Assembly: GCF_031582905.1 (NCBI RefSeq)
Contig: NZ_CP133990.1
Span: 1,984,001 to 2,048,000 of the forward strand
Direction: 5' to 3'
From: Pengzhenrongella sp031582905
GTDB taxonomy: Bacteria > Actinomycetota > Actinomycetes > Actinomycetales > Cellulomonadaceae
Length of the DNA stretch: 64,000 bases
A program made the translations under genes and the position numbers. Each line of letters begins with the position of its first letter. Positions within the stretch are counted from its first letter, which is position 1. Of the stretch, positions 53,951 to 62,345 are shown piece after piece. The notes below the pieces were generated by a model that was given only the letters and a program-made list of their open reading frames with translations, was not told the DNA's origin and made no database searches.

Positions 53951-55101
53951 GCACCACGGAGCACAGCGCGACCCGGGTCGTGCGCGTCGAGGGCGCGCAG
54001 GCGTACGACGTGGTGATCGGGCGGCGCCTGCTCGGCGACCTGCCCGCGCTCCTCGGCGAGGGCGTGCAGCGCGTGCTCGTCATCTGCACCGAGGCGATGA
54101 CGACGTCGGCCGACGCCGTCCGCGAGGACCTCGTCGCGCAGGGGTACCAGGCGATCCTCGCCGAGGTGCCGGACGCCGAGAACGCCAAGTCGGCCCAGGT
54201 CGCCTCGTTCTGCTGGCAGATCCTCGGGCAGGCCGACTTCACGCGCTCCGACGCGATCGTCTCGGTGGGCGGGGGCGCGACGACCGACCTCGCCGGCTTC
54301 GTCGCGTCGACGTGGCTGCGTGGCATCAAGGTCGTCCACATCCCGACGACGCTGCTGGCGATGGTCGACGCCGCCGTCGGTGGGAAGACCGCGATCAACA
54401 CCGTGGAGGGCAAGAACCTCGTCGGCACGTTCCACCCGCCGGCCGGCGTGCTGTGCGACCTCGCGTCGCTCGAGTCGCTGCCCAAGTGGGACTTCGTGGC
54501 CGGGCTCGCCGAGGTCATCAAGTGCGGGTTCATCGCCGACCCGCGGATCCTCGAGCTCGTCGAGGCGGACCCGACCGGGTTGGTGGAGCGCGGCGGGTCC
54601 TCCGGGGAGGACACCGCCGGCGAGGACGTGCTCACCGAGCTCATCGAGCGGTCCATCCGGGTCAAGGCGCGGGTCGTGGGGGAGGACCTCACCGATCGAG
54701 GGCAGCGCGAGATCCTCAACTACGGCCACACGCTGGCGCACGCGATCGAGCAGGTCGAGCGCTACGACTGGCGGCACGGAGCGGCGGTGTCCGTCGGCAT
54801 GGTCTTCGTCGCCGAGCTCGCCCGGCTCGCCGGGAAGCTCGACGAGTCGGTGGTGGACCGTCACCGGGCGATCCTGCAGTCGGTCGGGCTGCCGGTGACC
54901 TACCGCGGCGACCGGTGGGAGCAGCTGCTCGCGGTCATGCGCCGGGACAAGAAGTCGCGTGGCGATCTCCTGCGGTTCGTCGTGCTCGACGACGTCGCCA
55001 GGCCGACCCGCCTGGAGGGGCCGGACCCGACGCTGCTCGCGGCCGCGTACGCCGAGATCAGCGCGGACGCGCCGACCGGACGGGGACCGATCGCCCTGTA
55101 G
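53947..55101 (+). CDS. aroB: 3-Dehydroquinate synthase
   Basis: Converts DAHP to 3-dehydroquinate with NAD and zinc. 384 residues: YDVVIGRRLLGDLPALL, SVGGGATTDLAGFVASTWLRG, IPTTLLAMVDAAVGGKTAIN, GTFHPPAGVLCDL, GLAEVIKCGFI and NYGHTLAHAIEQ (zinc His). An insertion rich in Gly/Glu (RGGSSGEDTAGED) is minor. GTG overlaps aroK; GAAGGAGAAGC lies upstream. Confidence 0.97.
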   Translation: MSTTEHSATRVVRVEGAQAYDVVIGRRLLGDLPALLGEGVQRVLVICTEAMTTSADAVREDLVAQGYQAILAEVPDAENAKSAQVASFCWQILGQADFTRSDAIVSVGGGATTDLAGFVASTWLRGIKVVHIPTTLLAMVDAAVGGKTAINTVEGKNLVGTFHPPAGVLCDLASLESLPKWDFVAGLAEVIKCGFIADPRILELVEADPTGLVERGGSSGEDTAGEDVLTELIERSIRVKARVVGEDLTDRGQREILNYGHTLAHAIEQVERYDWRHGAAVSVGMVFVAELARLAGKLDESVVDRHRAILQSVGLPVTYRGDRWEQLLAVMRRDKKSRGDLLRFVVLDDVARPTRLEGPDPTLLAAAYAEISADAPTGRGPIAL

Positions 55102-55173
55102 GGGTGCGGTGCGTCCCGCGCCGCAGCCGAGACGTGTCTCGTGGATTCCGCCACCACCTCTACGCTCGCCCGC

Positions 55174-55632
55174 ATGACCCACGTGCTCGTGCTCAACGGA
55201 CCCAACCTCGGCCGGCTCGGCGTGCGCGAGCCGGAGGTGTACGGCTCCGCGTCCCTCCCCGATCTCGTCGCCGCCGCGCAGGGGTGGGGGACCGAGCTCG
55301 GTCTGGACGTCGACGTCCGGCAGACCGACGACGAGTCGGAGATCGTCGGCTGGCTGCACGAGGCGGTCGACACCCGCAGCCACGTCGTCATCAACCCGGC
55401 CGCCTTCACGCACTACTCCTACGCGCTGCGGGATGCGGCCGCCCAGGTCGGCACCGCCGGGCTGCTGCTCGTCGAGGTCCACCTGTCGAACCCGGCGGCA
55501 CGCGAGGCGTTCCGCCAGCACTCCGTGGTGGGACCTGTCGCGACGGGCACCGTGGCGGGCTTCGGCTTTCGCTCCTACCGCTACGCCCTCGCTGCGATCG
55601 CCGACGCGCTCGCGGAAGGCCACCAGGCCTGA
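55174..55632 (+). CDS. aroQ: Type II 3-dehydroquinate dehydratase
   Basis: Dehydrates 3-dehydroquinate. 152 residues with VLVLNGPNLGRLGVREPEVYG (catalytic Tyr), VDVRQTDDESEIVGWLHEA, VINPAAFTHYSYALRDA, VEVHLSNPAAREAFRQHSVVGPVATGTVAGFG (in pieces; catalytic His and lid Arg present). The order aroC-K-B-Q gives most of the pathway in one operon. ATG 55174 chosen; the open frame extends 11 codons further without conservation. Confidence 0.95.
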   Translation: MTHVLVLNGPNLGRLGVREPEVYGSASLPDLVAAAQGWGTELGLDVDVRQTDDESEIVGWLHEAVDTRSHVVINPAAFTHYSYALRDAAAQVGTAGLLLVEVHLSNPAAREAFRQHSVVGPVATGTVAGFGFRSYRYALAAIADALAEGHQA

Positions 55633-55685
55633 GGACACCCCGAGGTCGGGCGCGCCCTTGTGGGCGCTCCAACAAACTCCCTACC

Positions 55686-55714
55686 TTGTGGGTCGACACA
55701 TCAAGCCCTAGCCT
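55686..55714 (+). promoter_or_regulatory. Promoter of the SatD-like gene (leaderless)
   Basis: TTGTGG (55686-55691), 17-base spacer, TAGCCT (55709-55714), then six bases to ATG 55721 with no Shine-Dalgarno. CCTTGTG also occurs near 55651 and 55713, and TTGTGG-GTCGAC-ACATCAA is an imperfect inverted repeat covering the -35, so a repressor could bind here. Confidence 0.55.
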
Positions 55715-55720
55715 TGTGCG

Positions 55721-56386
55721 ATGCTCGTCCTCACGATCGACCAGCAGGGCAGCCGCCGCGAGGGGGACCGCGTCGACGTGCTGCTGTCGCACCTGGAGGC
55801 GGTCCTCGACCGCACCTCCGGCGCGGCCGGCCTCGTCCGACCCTTCGAGCGCACCGTCGGGGACGAGGTCCAGGCCGTGGTCGACGACGGCGACCTCGCC
55901 GTCGAGCTCGTCCTGAGCGTCCTGCGCCTCGGTGGATGGAGCGTGGGCGTCGGGTGCGGCGACGTCGACCACCCGCTGCCGGCCAGCAGCCGCGCTGGTG
56001 CGGGTCCCGCCTTCGTGCTCGCACGAGCCGCCGTCGAGCGCGCCAAGTCCCGGCCGGTCCCGGTGCCGGCAGCGGTCGTGGGGGAGGACCCGGTCGTCGC
56101 GGCCGACGCCGAAGCCGTCCTCACGCTGGTCGCCGCCGTGGCCGCTCGGCGGACACCGGCCGGCTGGGCGGTCATCGACACCCTGCACGATCTCGGTGTG
56201 GGTGCTCGGCAGGAGGATGTCGCCGAGCGCCTCGGCATCACCCAGCAGGCGGTCAGCCAACGGCTCCGCACCGCGCTGTGGGCCGAGGAGCTCGCGGCGC
56301 GGCCCCTGCTGGGAAGGCTGCTCGTCACCGCGGGGACACGCACACCCCCGCGGGGCCGGGTGGACACGGCACGGACCGCCGGATGA
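55721..56386 (+). CDS. SatD-like protein with C-terminal helix-turn-helix
   Basis: 221 residues. The N-terminal region (TIDQQGSRREGDR, then RTVGDEVQAVVDD and VGVGCGDVD) resembles the SatD family pattern GDIxxSR...GDEFQ. Residues about 160-185 (VGARQEDVAERLGITQQAVSQRL) form a clear helix-turn-helix, so DNA binding is likely. SatD is named from an acid-tolerance locus in Streptococcus; its biochemistry is unclear to me. The next gene, a membrane protein, follows on the same strand after 59 bases. Possibly self-regulated through the inverted repeat in its promoter. Confidence 0.72.
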   Translation: MLVLTIDQQGSRREGDRVDVLLSHLEAVLDRTSGAAGLVRPFERTVGDEVQAVVDDGDLAVELVLSVLRLGGWSVGVGCGDVDHPLPASSRAGAGPAFVLARAAVERAKSRPVPVPAAVVGEDPVVAADAEAVLTLVAAVAARRTPAGWAVIDTLHDLGVGARQEDVAERLGITQQAVSQRLRTALWAEELAARPLLGRLLVTAGTRTPPRGRVDTARTAG

Positions 56387-56445
56387 CGGGCCGGGTGAGA
56401 GAACGCCGGATGACGGACTGACGAGGGACGGACGGACGGAGACCG

Positions 56446-56934
56446 ATGAACCACTGGCTGACGGCGCTCGTCGTCGTGGGATCGCTGACGGTGTCGGCGC
56501 TGGGCGGATGGGGCGTCGTCGCCCTTCTGCTGCGGGTCGCGTCACGCTCGTCGGACTCCGGTCCCGTGGACGACGACGACGTCGCGCCTTCCCCACGGCC
56601 CGCCCCGTCGGGCGCCTGGGTCTCTCCCGGCCCACCCGCGCCGCCACCGGAGCCGGCCCGACCCACCGAGCCCGACGAGCCCGGTCCCCTGCGGGGCGGG
56701 ACGTGGATCGGCGTCCTGGAGCGCCTGGCCGTGACCGGCGTACTCCTCGCCGGCTACCCGGCCGGTGTCGCGTTCGTCATCGCGGTGAAGGGCCTGGGCC
56801 GATACCCGGAGCTGCGCGAGCACCCCGGCAGCTCCGAGCGGTTCGTCATCGGCACGCTCGGCTCCCTGGGGTGGGCGGCGGGGTGCGGCATCGCCGGTGC
56901 CGCGCTGCTCGGCACCCGGGTGCTCGGCGTGTGA
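56446..56934 (+). CDS. Small membrane protein partnered with the SatD-like gene
   Basis: 162 residues: N-terminal membrane helix (LTALVVVGSLTVSALGGWGVVALLL), a Pro-rich acidic linker, then two more hydrophobic segments around LERLAVTGVLLAGYPAGVAFVIAVKGLGRYPELRE and FVIGTLGSLGWAAGCGIAG. The second part resembles the C-terminal region of DUF3307 proteins that occur next to SatD in other bacteria (from memory, moderate certainty). Function unknown. Confidence 0.75.
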   Translation: MNHWLTALVVVGSLTVSALGGWGVVALLLRVASRSSDSGPVDDDDVAPSPRPAPSGAWVSPGPPAPPPEPARPTEPDEPGPLRGGTWIGVLERLAVTGVLLAGYPAGVAFVIAVKGLGRYPELREHPGSSERFVIGTLGSLGWAAGCGIAGAALLGTRVLGV

Positions 56935-56969
56935 CGCACGCCCGCCGGACGCCCCACCCGGCCGCAGGC

Positions 56970-56975
56970 TAGGAT
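56970..56975 (+). promoter_or_regulatory. Putative -10 element (TAGGAT) of efp-nusB
   Basis: TAGGAT, 85 bases before the efp GTG, in the gap after the membrane protein gene. TANNNT match only. Confidence 0.4.
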
Positions 56976-57060
56976 CGACGGCGGTCTGCCGCGCCCTGCC
57001 CTTCGATCGCCCGCACGGTGCGCCGGCACATGACACCCCTTCGACGAGAGAGCACCCACC

Positions 57061-57624
57061 GTGGCCACCACCAATGACCTGAAGAACGGCACCGTCCTCA
57101 AGATCGACGGCCAGCTGTGGACCGTCGTCGAGTTCCAGCACGTCAAGCCGGGCAAGGGCGGCGCCTTCGTGCGCACGAAGCTGAAGAACGTCCTGTCGGG
57201 CAAGGTCGTCGACAAGACGTTCAACGCCGGCCTGAAGGTCGAGACGGCGAACGTCGACAAGCGCGACATGCAGTACCTGTACAAGGACGGCAACGACTAC
57301 GTGTTCATGGACACGGACACCTACGACCAGCTCATGGTCTCCGAGGCCACCGTCGGCGACGCCGCGAACTTCCTCCTCGAGAGCCAGAGCGCGATGGTCG
57401 CGACGAACGAGGGCATCCCGCTGTACGTCGAGCTGCCGCCGTCGGTCGTCCTCGAGATCACGTACACCGAGCCGGGCCTGCAGGGTGACCGCTCGACCGG
57501 CGGCACCAAGCCCGCCACGCTCGAGACGGGTCACCAGATCCAGGTCCCGCTGTTCCTCGAGACCGGCACCAAGGTCAAGGTCGACACCCGTGACTCGGGC
57601 TACCTGGGGCGCGTGAACGACTAA
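57061..57624 (+). CDS. efp: Translation elongation factor P
   Basis: EF-P relieves ribosome stalling at polyproline. 187 residues, three OB-like domains; the tip loop reads HVKPGKGGAF, with the conserved lysine at about position 32. No modification enzyme (epmA, earP) is nearby; actinobacterial EF-P with this Pro-Gly-Lys loop is known to work without one. Pro-rich proteins are abundant in this window (SecD, DUF349, PilT tail), which fits a need for it. GTG start after GAGAGAG. Confidence 0.97.
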   Translation: MATTNDLKNGTVLKIDGQLWTVVEFQHVKPGKGGAFVRTKLKNVLSGKVVDKTFNAGLKVETANVDKRDMQYLYKDGNDYVFMDTDTYDQLMVSEATVGDAANFLLESQSAMVATNEGIPLYVELPPSVVLEITYTEPGLQGDRSTGGTKPATLETGHQIQVPLFLETGTKVKVDTRDSGYLGRVND

Positions 57625-58041
57625 GTGGGTGCTCGCAGCAAGGCACGCAAGCGTGCCCTCGACGTGCTGTTCGAGGCCGAGCAGCGCCAGCGGGACCCGC
57701 TGACGCTGCTCGCCGAGCGCATCACGCAGCCCGGGACCGAGGCGGCCCTGCCGCAGTACTCGGTCGACATCGTCGAGGGCGTCCTCGCCGAGCGCGGCCG
57801 CATCGACGAGCTGCTCTCGACCCACGCCCACGGCTGGACGCTGGAGCGCATGCCCGCGGTCGACCGCGCCGTGCTGCGCATCGGCGCCTGGGAGATCCTC
57901 TTCAACGACGACGTGCCCGACGCCGTCGCGGTGGACGAGGCAGTGGAGATGGCGCGGGCCCTGTCCACCGACGACTCCCCGACCTTCGTCAACGGACTGC
58001 TCGGGCGCATCGTCGACCTCAAGCCGACGCTCCTCGCCTAG
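57625..58041 (+). CDS. nusB: Transcription antitermination factor NusB
   Basis: Binds boxA RNA with S10 in rRNA antitermination. 138 residues: RSKARKRALDVLFEAEQR, IVEGVLAERGRIDELLSTH, MPAVDRAVLRIGAWEILFNDDVPDAVAVDEAVEMAR (in pieces) and SPTFVNGLLGRI. Its GTG follows the efp TAA with no gap, so the two are cotranscribed. Confidence 0.97.
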   Translation: MGARSKARKRALDVLFEAEQRQRDPLTLLAERITQPGTEAALPQYSVDIVEGVLAERGRIDELLSTHAHGWTLERMPAVDRAVLRIGAWEILFNDDVPDAVAVDEAVEMARALSTDDSPTFVNGLLGRIVDLKPTLLA

Positions 58042-58077
58042 ACAGGCAGATCGTCCGACCCGCTGGTCACCGGGACG

Positions 58078-60296
58078 TCAGCGCCCGCCGGCCGCGGCCT
58101 GCCGGGGCACCGTGACCGGTGACGGGCGCCCGGCTGCCGGGCGCCCGAGCAGGAACCCCTGCAGCTTGGGCACCCCGAGCTCGATCAGCGCGTCCAGCTG
58201 CTCGGTCGTCTCGACGCCCTCGGCCACGACGTCGAGGCGGTACGCCTCGGCGAGCGAGACGATCGCGGTGATGACCGCGCGACCCCGGTCGGTGGTGACC
58301 CGGTCGACGAAGGCCCGGTCGATCTTCAGCACGTCCACCGGCAGGCCGGCGAGCCGGGCGAACGAGCTGTAGCCGGTCCCGAAGTCGTCGATCGCGATCC
58401 GGGCACCCCGGTCGCGCAGCGACTGCAGGGCGACGAGCACGTGCGGCAGGTCCTGCAGCAGCGCGCTCTCGGTGATCTCCAGGGTCAGCATGCGCCAGTC
58501 CCCGTCGCCCCAGTCGGCGATGAGCTGGTCGACGAACGACGGCTCCGCGAGCTGTCGCGCCGCGAGGTTGACCATGACCGGCAGGCCCATGCCTTCGGCC
58601 CCGGTCCGCGCGACGTCCAGCACGCGACGGCCGATCGGCACGATGAGCCCGGTGTCCTCGGCGAACGGCAACCACTCGCCGGGCATCCGGGTCCGGCCGC
58701 CGTGCTCCCAGCGGGCCAGCGCCTCGACCCCGACGACCCGCATGGTCCGCGCGTCGACGACCGGCTGGAAGTGCACGGTGAACTCGTCCTCGACCAGGGC
58801 GATGCCGAGCTCGCGCCGCAGCTCCTCGTCGGCCTGCATCCGGTCCCGCAGCGCGTCGTCGAACACCACGACGCCGGACCTGCGCCGCTTGCTCTCGAGC
58901 ATCGCCGTGTCCGCCTGGCGCAGCAGGTGGTCGGGCTCACCGCCGGCGATCGGGCACCAGCCCGCGACGCCGACGGAGAGCAGCGGCAGGGGACGGTCAC
59001 CGTCGTCGACCAGCCCGTACCGGATGCACGCGCCCAGCTCGGCGAGCTCGTGGTCGCTCCCCGGCTGCTCCACCACGACGACGAACTCGTCCCCGCCGAA
59101 GCGCGCCACGACGGCGTCGTCGCCCACGCACCGGCGCAGGTGCGCCGCGGTGCGCACCAGCAGCTCGTCGCCCCAGCCGTGCCCGTGCAGGTCGTTCTCG
59201 ACCTTGAACCCGTCGAGGTCGCAGTACAGGACCGCGAGCCGCGAACGGTCACGTCGGGCGCGGTCGAGCACGTCCGCGAGGTGGCGGTCGAGCGCGTGGC
59301 GGTTCGGCAGCCCGGTCAGCGAGTCGGTGAAGGCCGCCTGCTCGAGGTCACGCCCGAGCGCGATGCGCTCGGCGGCCGTCGACACCACCCGCGCCAGGTC
59401 GTCCAGGAAGCTCCGCGCGCCCGCATCGGCCGACGCGCCGCCGCACGTCAGGGTGGCGGTGAACCGGCCGCGGGGCAGCGGCTCGATGGCGCCGACGACG
59501 GACGGGTCCCGCAGGACGCGTCGCGCGGCGTCCTCGGCCTCCGCCAGCAACGGGTCCGCCTCGGTCGCGTACCAGGCGGCGTTGCCGAGGTCGGCCACGG
59601 CGTCGCGCATCGCGTGCTGCCGACGGGTGTCGCGCTCGACGACGGCCAGGCGCCGGAGACCGAGCGCCGTCAGGCCGGCCGCCAGGGGACCGTCCAGGTC
59701 ACCGTGAGCGGGTGGGTCCACGGCCCGACCGGCGCGAGGTACGGCACGGCCAGCAGCACCACCGACACCAGGCTCGTGCCCGCGATCACCCACCGGGCGC
59801 GGCGGTCCCCGACGCGCCCCAGCGCGAGACCCACGTAGACGGCCACCACCGCGAGCGGCAGGAAGAACGTCGGCACCGAGAGGGGCCCCCGCGCCATGGC
59901 GCCACCGCTGTTGTCGACCAGCACGAAGTCGGTCGTGAGCCAGACGACGGCACGCAGGACGAAGCCTGCGATCGAAGCCAGCACCCAGGGTCGGACGGGC
60001 GGGCCGCCGGTGAACGCCCGCACCGTCGGCAGGGCCAGGACGACGCACGTCGCGAGGACCTGGGAACGCACGAAGACCACCCACCGGTAGTAGTCCTCGG
60101 CCGGTGACAGGATCGACAGCCCGATGTTGACCGCCAGCAGGACCCCGATCGCGGCGGTCCACGCCAGCAGCCAGCCCGAGCCGCTGCGACCTCGGTCGCT
60201 GCGCCACCAGATGCACTGCAGGATGCACAGGCCCGCGACGAGACCGGCGATCGCGCTCTGCGTGACCACCGCGATCGACGAGACGACTCCGGGCAT
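58078..60296 (-). CDS. Membrane GGDEF-EAL hybrid (c-di-GMP turnover) (one frameshift)
   Basis: About 739 residues. N-terminal membrane sensor of about seven helices (residues 1-200: SIAVVTQSAIAGLVAGLCIL, LLAWTAAIGVLLAVNIGLSIL and others), a linker, a GGDEF domain with intact RFGGDEFVVVVE, and an EAL domain with VVGVEALARWEH, LEITESALL, IDDFGTGYSSFARL and DVVAEGVET. Both active sites look complete, so synthesis and hydrolysis of c-di-GMP are both possible. One base is missing in the run 59685-59688; restored, PLAAGLTALGLRR joins the halves. Convergent with nusB, divergent from pyrR. Confidence 0.92.
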
Positions 60297-60303
60297 GCCC
60301 CCG

Positions 60304-60309
60304 AGTATC
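60304..60309 (-). promoter_or_regulatory. Putative -10 element (GATACT) of the GGDEF-EAL gene
   Basis: Minus strand reads GATACT seven bases before ATG 60296, again with no Shine-Dalgarno, which would give a leaderless or nearly leaderless mRNA. Confidence 0.3.
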
Positions 60310-60521
60310 CGTCATAGAGCCCGTGACATCTGTCCACGTCGACCGTGCGGCGCGTGCGAGGTGCCGGGCTCGCGGGCCGGGCGCTCGTTTTTCACCCGCT
60401 CGGGCCGGGTGCTGACGGGTGACGGCACCGCGGTCGTCGGCTCGGCAGCGGCCCAGAGCGGTGCGCGCGGTGTGGGGCGCACCGCGATCCCGCCACGACG
60501 GGGTCGCACCGTCACGGCGGG

Positions 60522-60527
60522 TAGGGT
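60522..60527 (+). promoter_or_regulatory. Putative -10 element (TAGGGT) of the pyr operon
   Basis: TAGGGT 61 bases before the pyrR ATG, upstream of the PyrR-binding hairpin. The rest of the 291-base gap from 60297 (including a CGTTTTTC at about 60388) shows no gene. Confidence 0.4.
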
Positions 60528-60554
60528 GGTCGCCTGACAGACATTCCTTTAAGG

Positions 60555-60580
60555 CCCGTCCAGTGAGGCGGGGAAGGAGG
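60555..60580 (+). promoter_or_regulatory. PyrR-binding hairpin at the pyrR Shine-Dalgarno
   Basis: CCCG(T)CC-AGTGA-GGCGGG forms a hairpin whose top, GTCCAGTGAGGC (60558-60569), fits the PyrR binding-loop consensus (UCCNGNGAGGY). It abuts the Shine-Dalgarno AAGGAGG (60574-60580), 7 bases before the ATG. In Mycobacterium smegmatis PyrR represses translation from such a site; the same is expected here. Confidence 0.75.
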
Positions 60581-60587
60581 TCGCCAG

Positions 60588-61310
60588 ATGACGTCTGGCC
60601 CCGTTGTGCCCGCCGGTGACCGGCCGACCGATCCCGTCCGTGGGGCCGGTGAACCCACCGCCCCGGCGGACGAGCCCCGTGACCACCCCGGCGCCGTCGT
60701 CCTCGGTCCCGGCGAGATCGGTCGGGCCCTGACCCGCATCGCGCACGAGGTCCTCGAGCGGAACAAGGGCGCCGACGACCTCGTCCTGCTGGGGATCCCC
60801 ACCCGGGGGCTGCCGCTCGCCGATCGCCTCGCGCGGCGCATCGCCGCGGTCGAGCCCGGTGTCGACCCGGACGGCGTCGTCGGGGTGCTCGACGTGACGA
60901 TGTACCGCGACGACCTCTCCCGGCACCCCACCCGGCCGATCGGGACCACGCGGATGCCGGCGTCCGGCGTCGACGGCAAGGTCGTCGTCCTGGTCGACGA
61001 CGTCCTGTTCTCCGGCCGCACCATCCGCGCCGCGCTCGACGCGATCAGCGACCTCGGCCGCCCGCGCGCGGTCCAGCTCGCCACACTCGTCGACCGCGGG
61101 CACCGCGAGCTGCCGATCCGCGCGGACTACGTCGGCAAGAACCTGCCGACGTCCCAGGCGGAGCGGGTCCGCGTGCTGCTCGACGAGGTCGACGGGCGCG
61201 ACGCCGTCCTCATCGAGGGGCCGCGGACCGAGAACCACGTCACGGGTGGCCCTGCCCCCGACGGACGCGCCGGCTCCCGGCGCACGCGCGGCGAGGAGGA
61301 CGCCCGATGA
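60588..61310 (+). CDS. pyrR: Pyrimidine operon regulator PyrR / uracil phosphoribosyltransferase
   Basis: UMP-responsive RNA-binding regulator, often with weak UPRTase activity. 240 residues, longer than usual owing to a 35-residue N-terminal and 30-residue C-terminal low-complexity extension. Core: EIGRALTRIAHEVLERNKG, LGIPTRGLPLADRLA, DVTMYRDDLS, PRPP motif VVLVDDVLFSGRT, ALVDRGHRELPIRADYVGKN-type segment. The stop overlaps pyrB (ATGA). Confidence 0.95.
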   Translation: MTSGPVVPAGDRPTDPVRGAGEPTAPADEPRDHPGAVVLGPGEIGRALTRIAHEVLERNKGADDLVLLGIPTRGLPLADRLARRIAAVEPGVDPDGVVGVLDVTMYRDDLSRHPTRPIGTTRMPASGVDGKVVVLVDDVLFSGRTIRAALDAISDLGRPRAVQLATLVDRGHRELPIRADYVGKNLPTSQAERVRVLLDEVDGRDAVLIEGPRTENHVTGGPAPDGRAGSRRTRGEEDAR

Positions 61311-62345
61311 AGCACCTGCTCACCACCGCCGACCTGGACCGCGACGCCGCCGTCCGGATCCTCGACACCGCCGCGAGCATGGCCGCGACCCAGTCCCGCG
61401 AGATCAAGAAGCTGCCCACCCTGCGGGGCCGGACGGTCGTGAACCTGTTCTTCGAGGACTCGACCCGGACGCGCATCTCGTTCGAGACCGCCGCCAAGCG
61501 GCTCTCCGCCGACGTCATCAACTTCTCCGCCAAGGGGTCCAGCGTGTCCAAGGGCGAGTCGCTCAAGGACACCGCGCTGACCCTGCAGGCGATGGGGGCC
61601 GACGCCGTCGTCATCCGGCACGGCGCGTCCGGTGCGCCGCACACGCTCGCGCGGTCCGGGTGGGTCGACGGCGCCGTGGTCAACGCCGGCGACGGCACGC
61701 ACCAGCACCCGACCCAGGCGCTGCTCGACGCCTTCACCATCCGCCGCCACCTCGCGGGCGTGGCAGATCCCACCGGGCGCGACCTCGCCGGCCTCAGGGT
61801 CGCCATCGTCGGTGACGTCCTGCACTCGCGGGTCGCCCGTTCGAACGTCGACCTCCTGACCACCCTGGGCGCCGAGGTGACGCTCGTCGCACCGCCCACG
61901 CTCGTCCCGGTCGGTGTGGAGCGGTGGCCGTGCCGGGTGTCGTACCACCTGGACCCGGTCCTGGCCGACCAGCAGCCGGACGCCGTCATGATGCTGCGGG
62001 TTCAGCGCGAGAGGATGGGCGCCGGGGCCGCGGGGGCGGGTACTTCCCGACCCCGCTGGAGTACACCCGCGGCTACGGCCTGGACGCCCGGCGCCTCGGC
62101 CTGCTGCCGGACCACGCGATCGTCATGCACCCCGGCCCGATGAACCGGGGGCTGGAGATCTCGGCCGACGCGGCCGACTCGCCGCGCGCGGTGATCGTCG
62201 AGCAGGTGGCCAACGGGGTCGCGGTGCGCATGGCGGTGCTCTACCTGCTGCTCGCGGGGAGTCCGCAGGCACGGGCACGGGCACGGGCACGGGGACAGGC
62301 ACAGGCCGGCACGAACGGGACGACGAGAGGACGGAGGTCGCGTGA
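61307..62345 (+). CDS. pyrB: Aspartate carbamoyltransferase catalytic subunit (two frameshifts)
   Basis: Forms carbamoyl aspartate. About 346 residues: carbamoyl-phosphate motif FFEDSTRTRISFE, VVNAGDGTHQHPTQALLDA, VAIVGDVLHSRVARSNV, and HPGPMNRGLEI. One base is missing in 62032-62036 (AAGGGYFPTPLEYTRGYGLD after correction) and another in 62256-62259; with the latter the protein ends in a Gly-Thr repeat and a TGA overlapping the pyrC GTG (GTGA). Normal catalytic length plus a short odd tail. Confidence 0.95.
62268..62291 (+). repeat. GGCACG hexamer repeat at the pyrB 3' end
   Basis: Four GGCACG hexamers followed by degenerate GGACAGGCACAGG. In the corrected frame they encode Gly-Thr repeats, like the GGCACC repeat at the secD 3' end. 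Confidence 0.75.
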
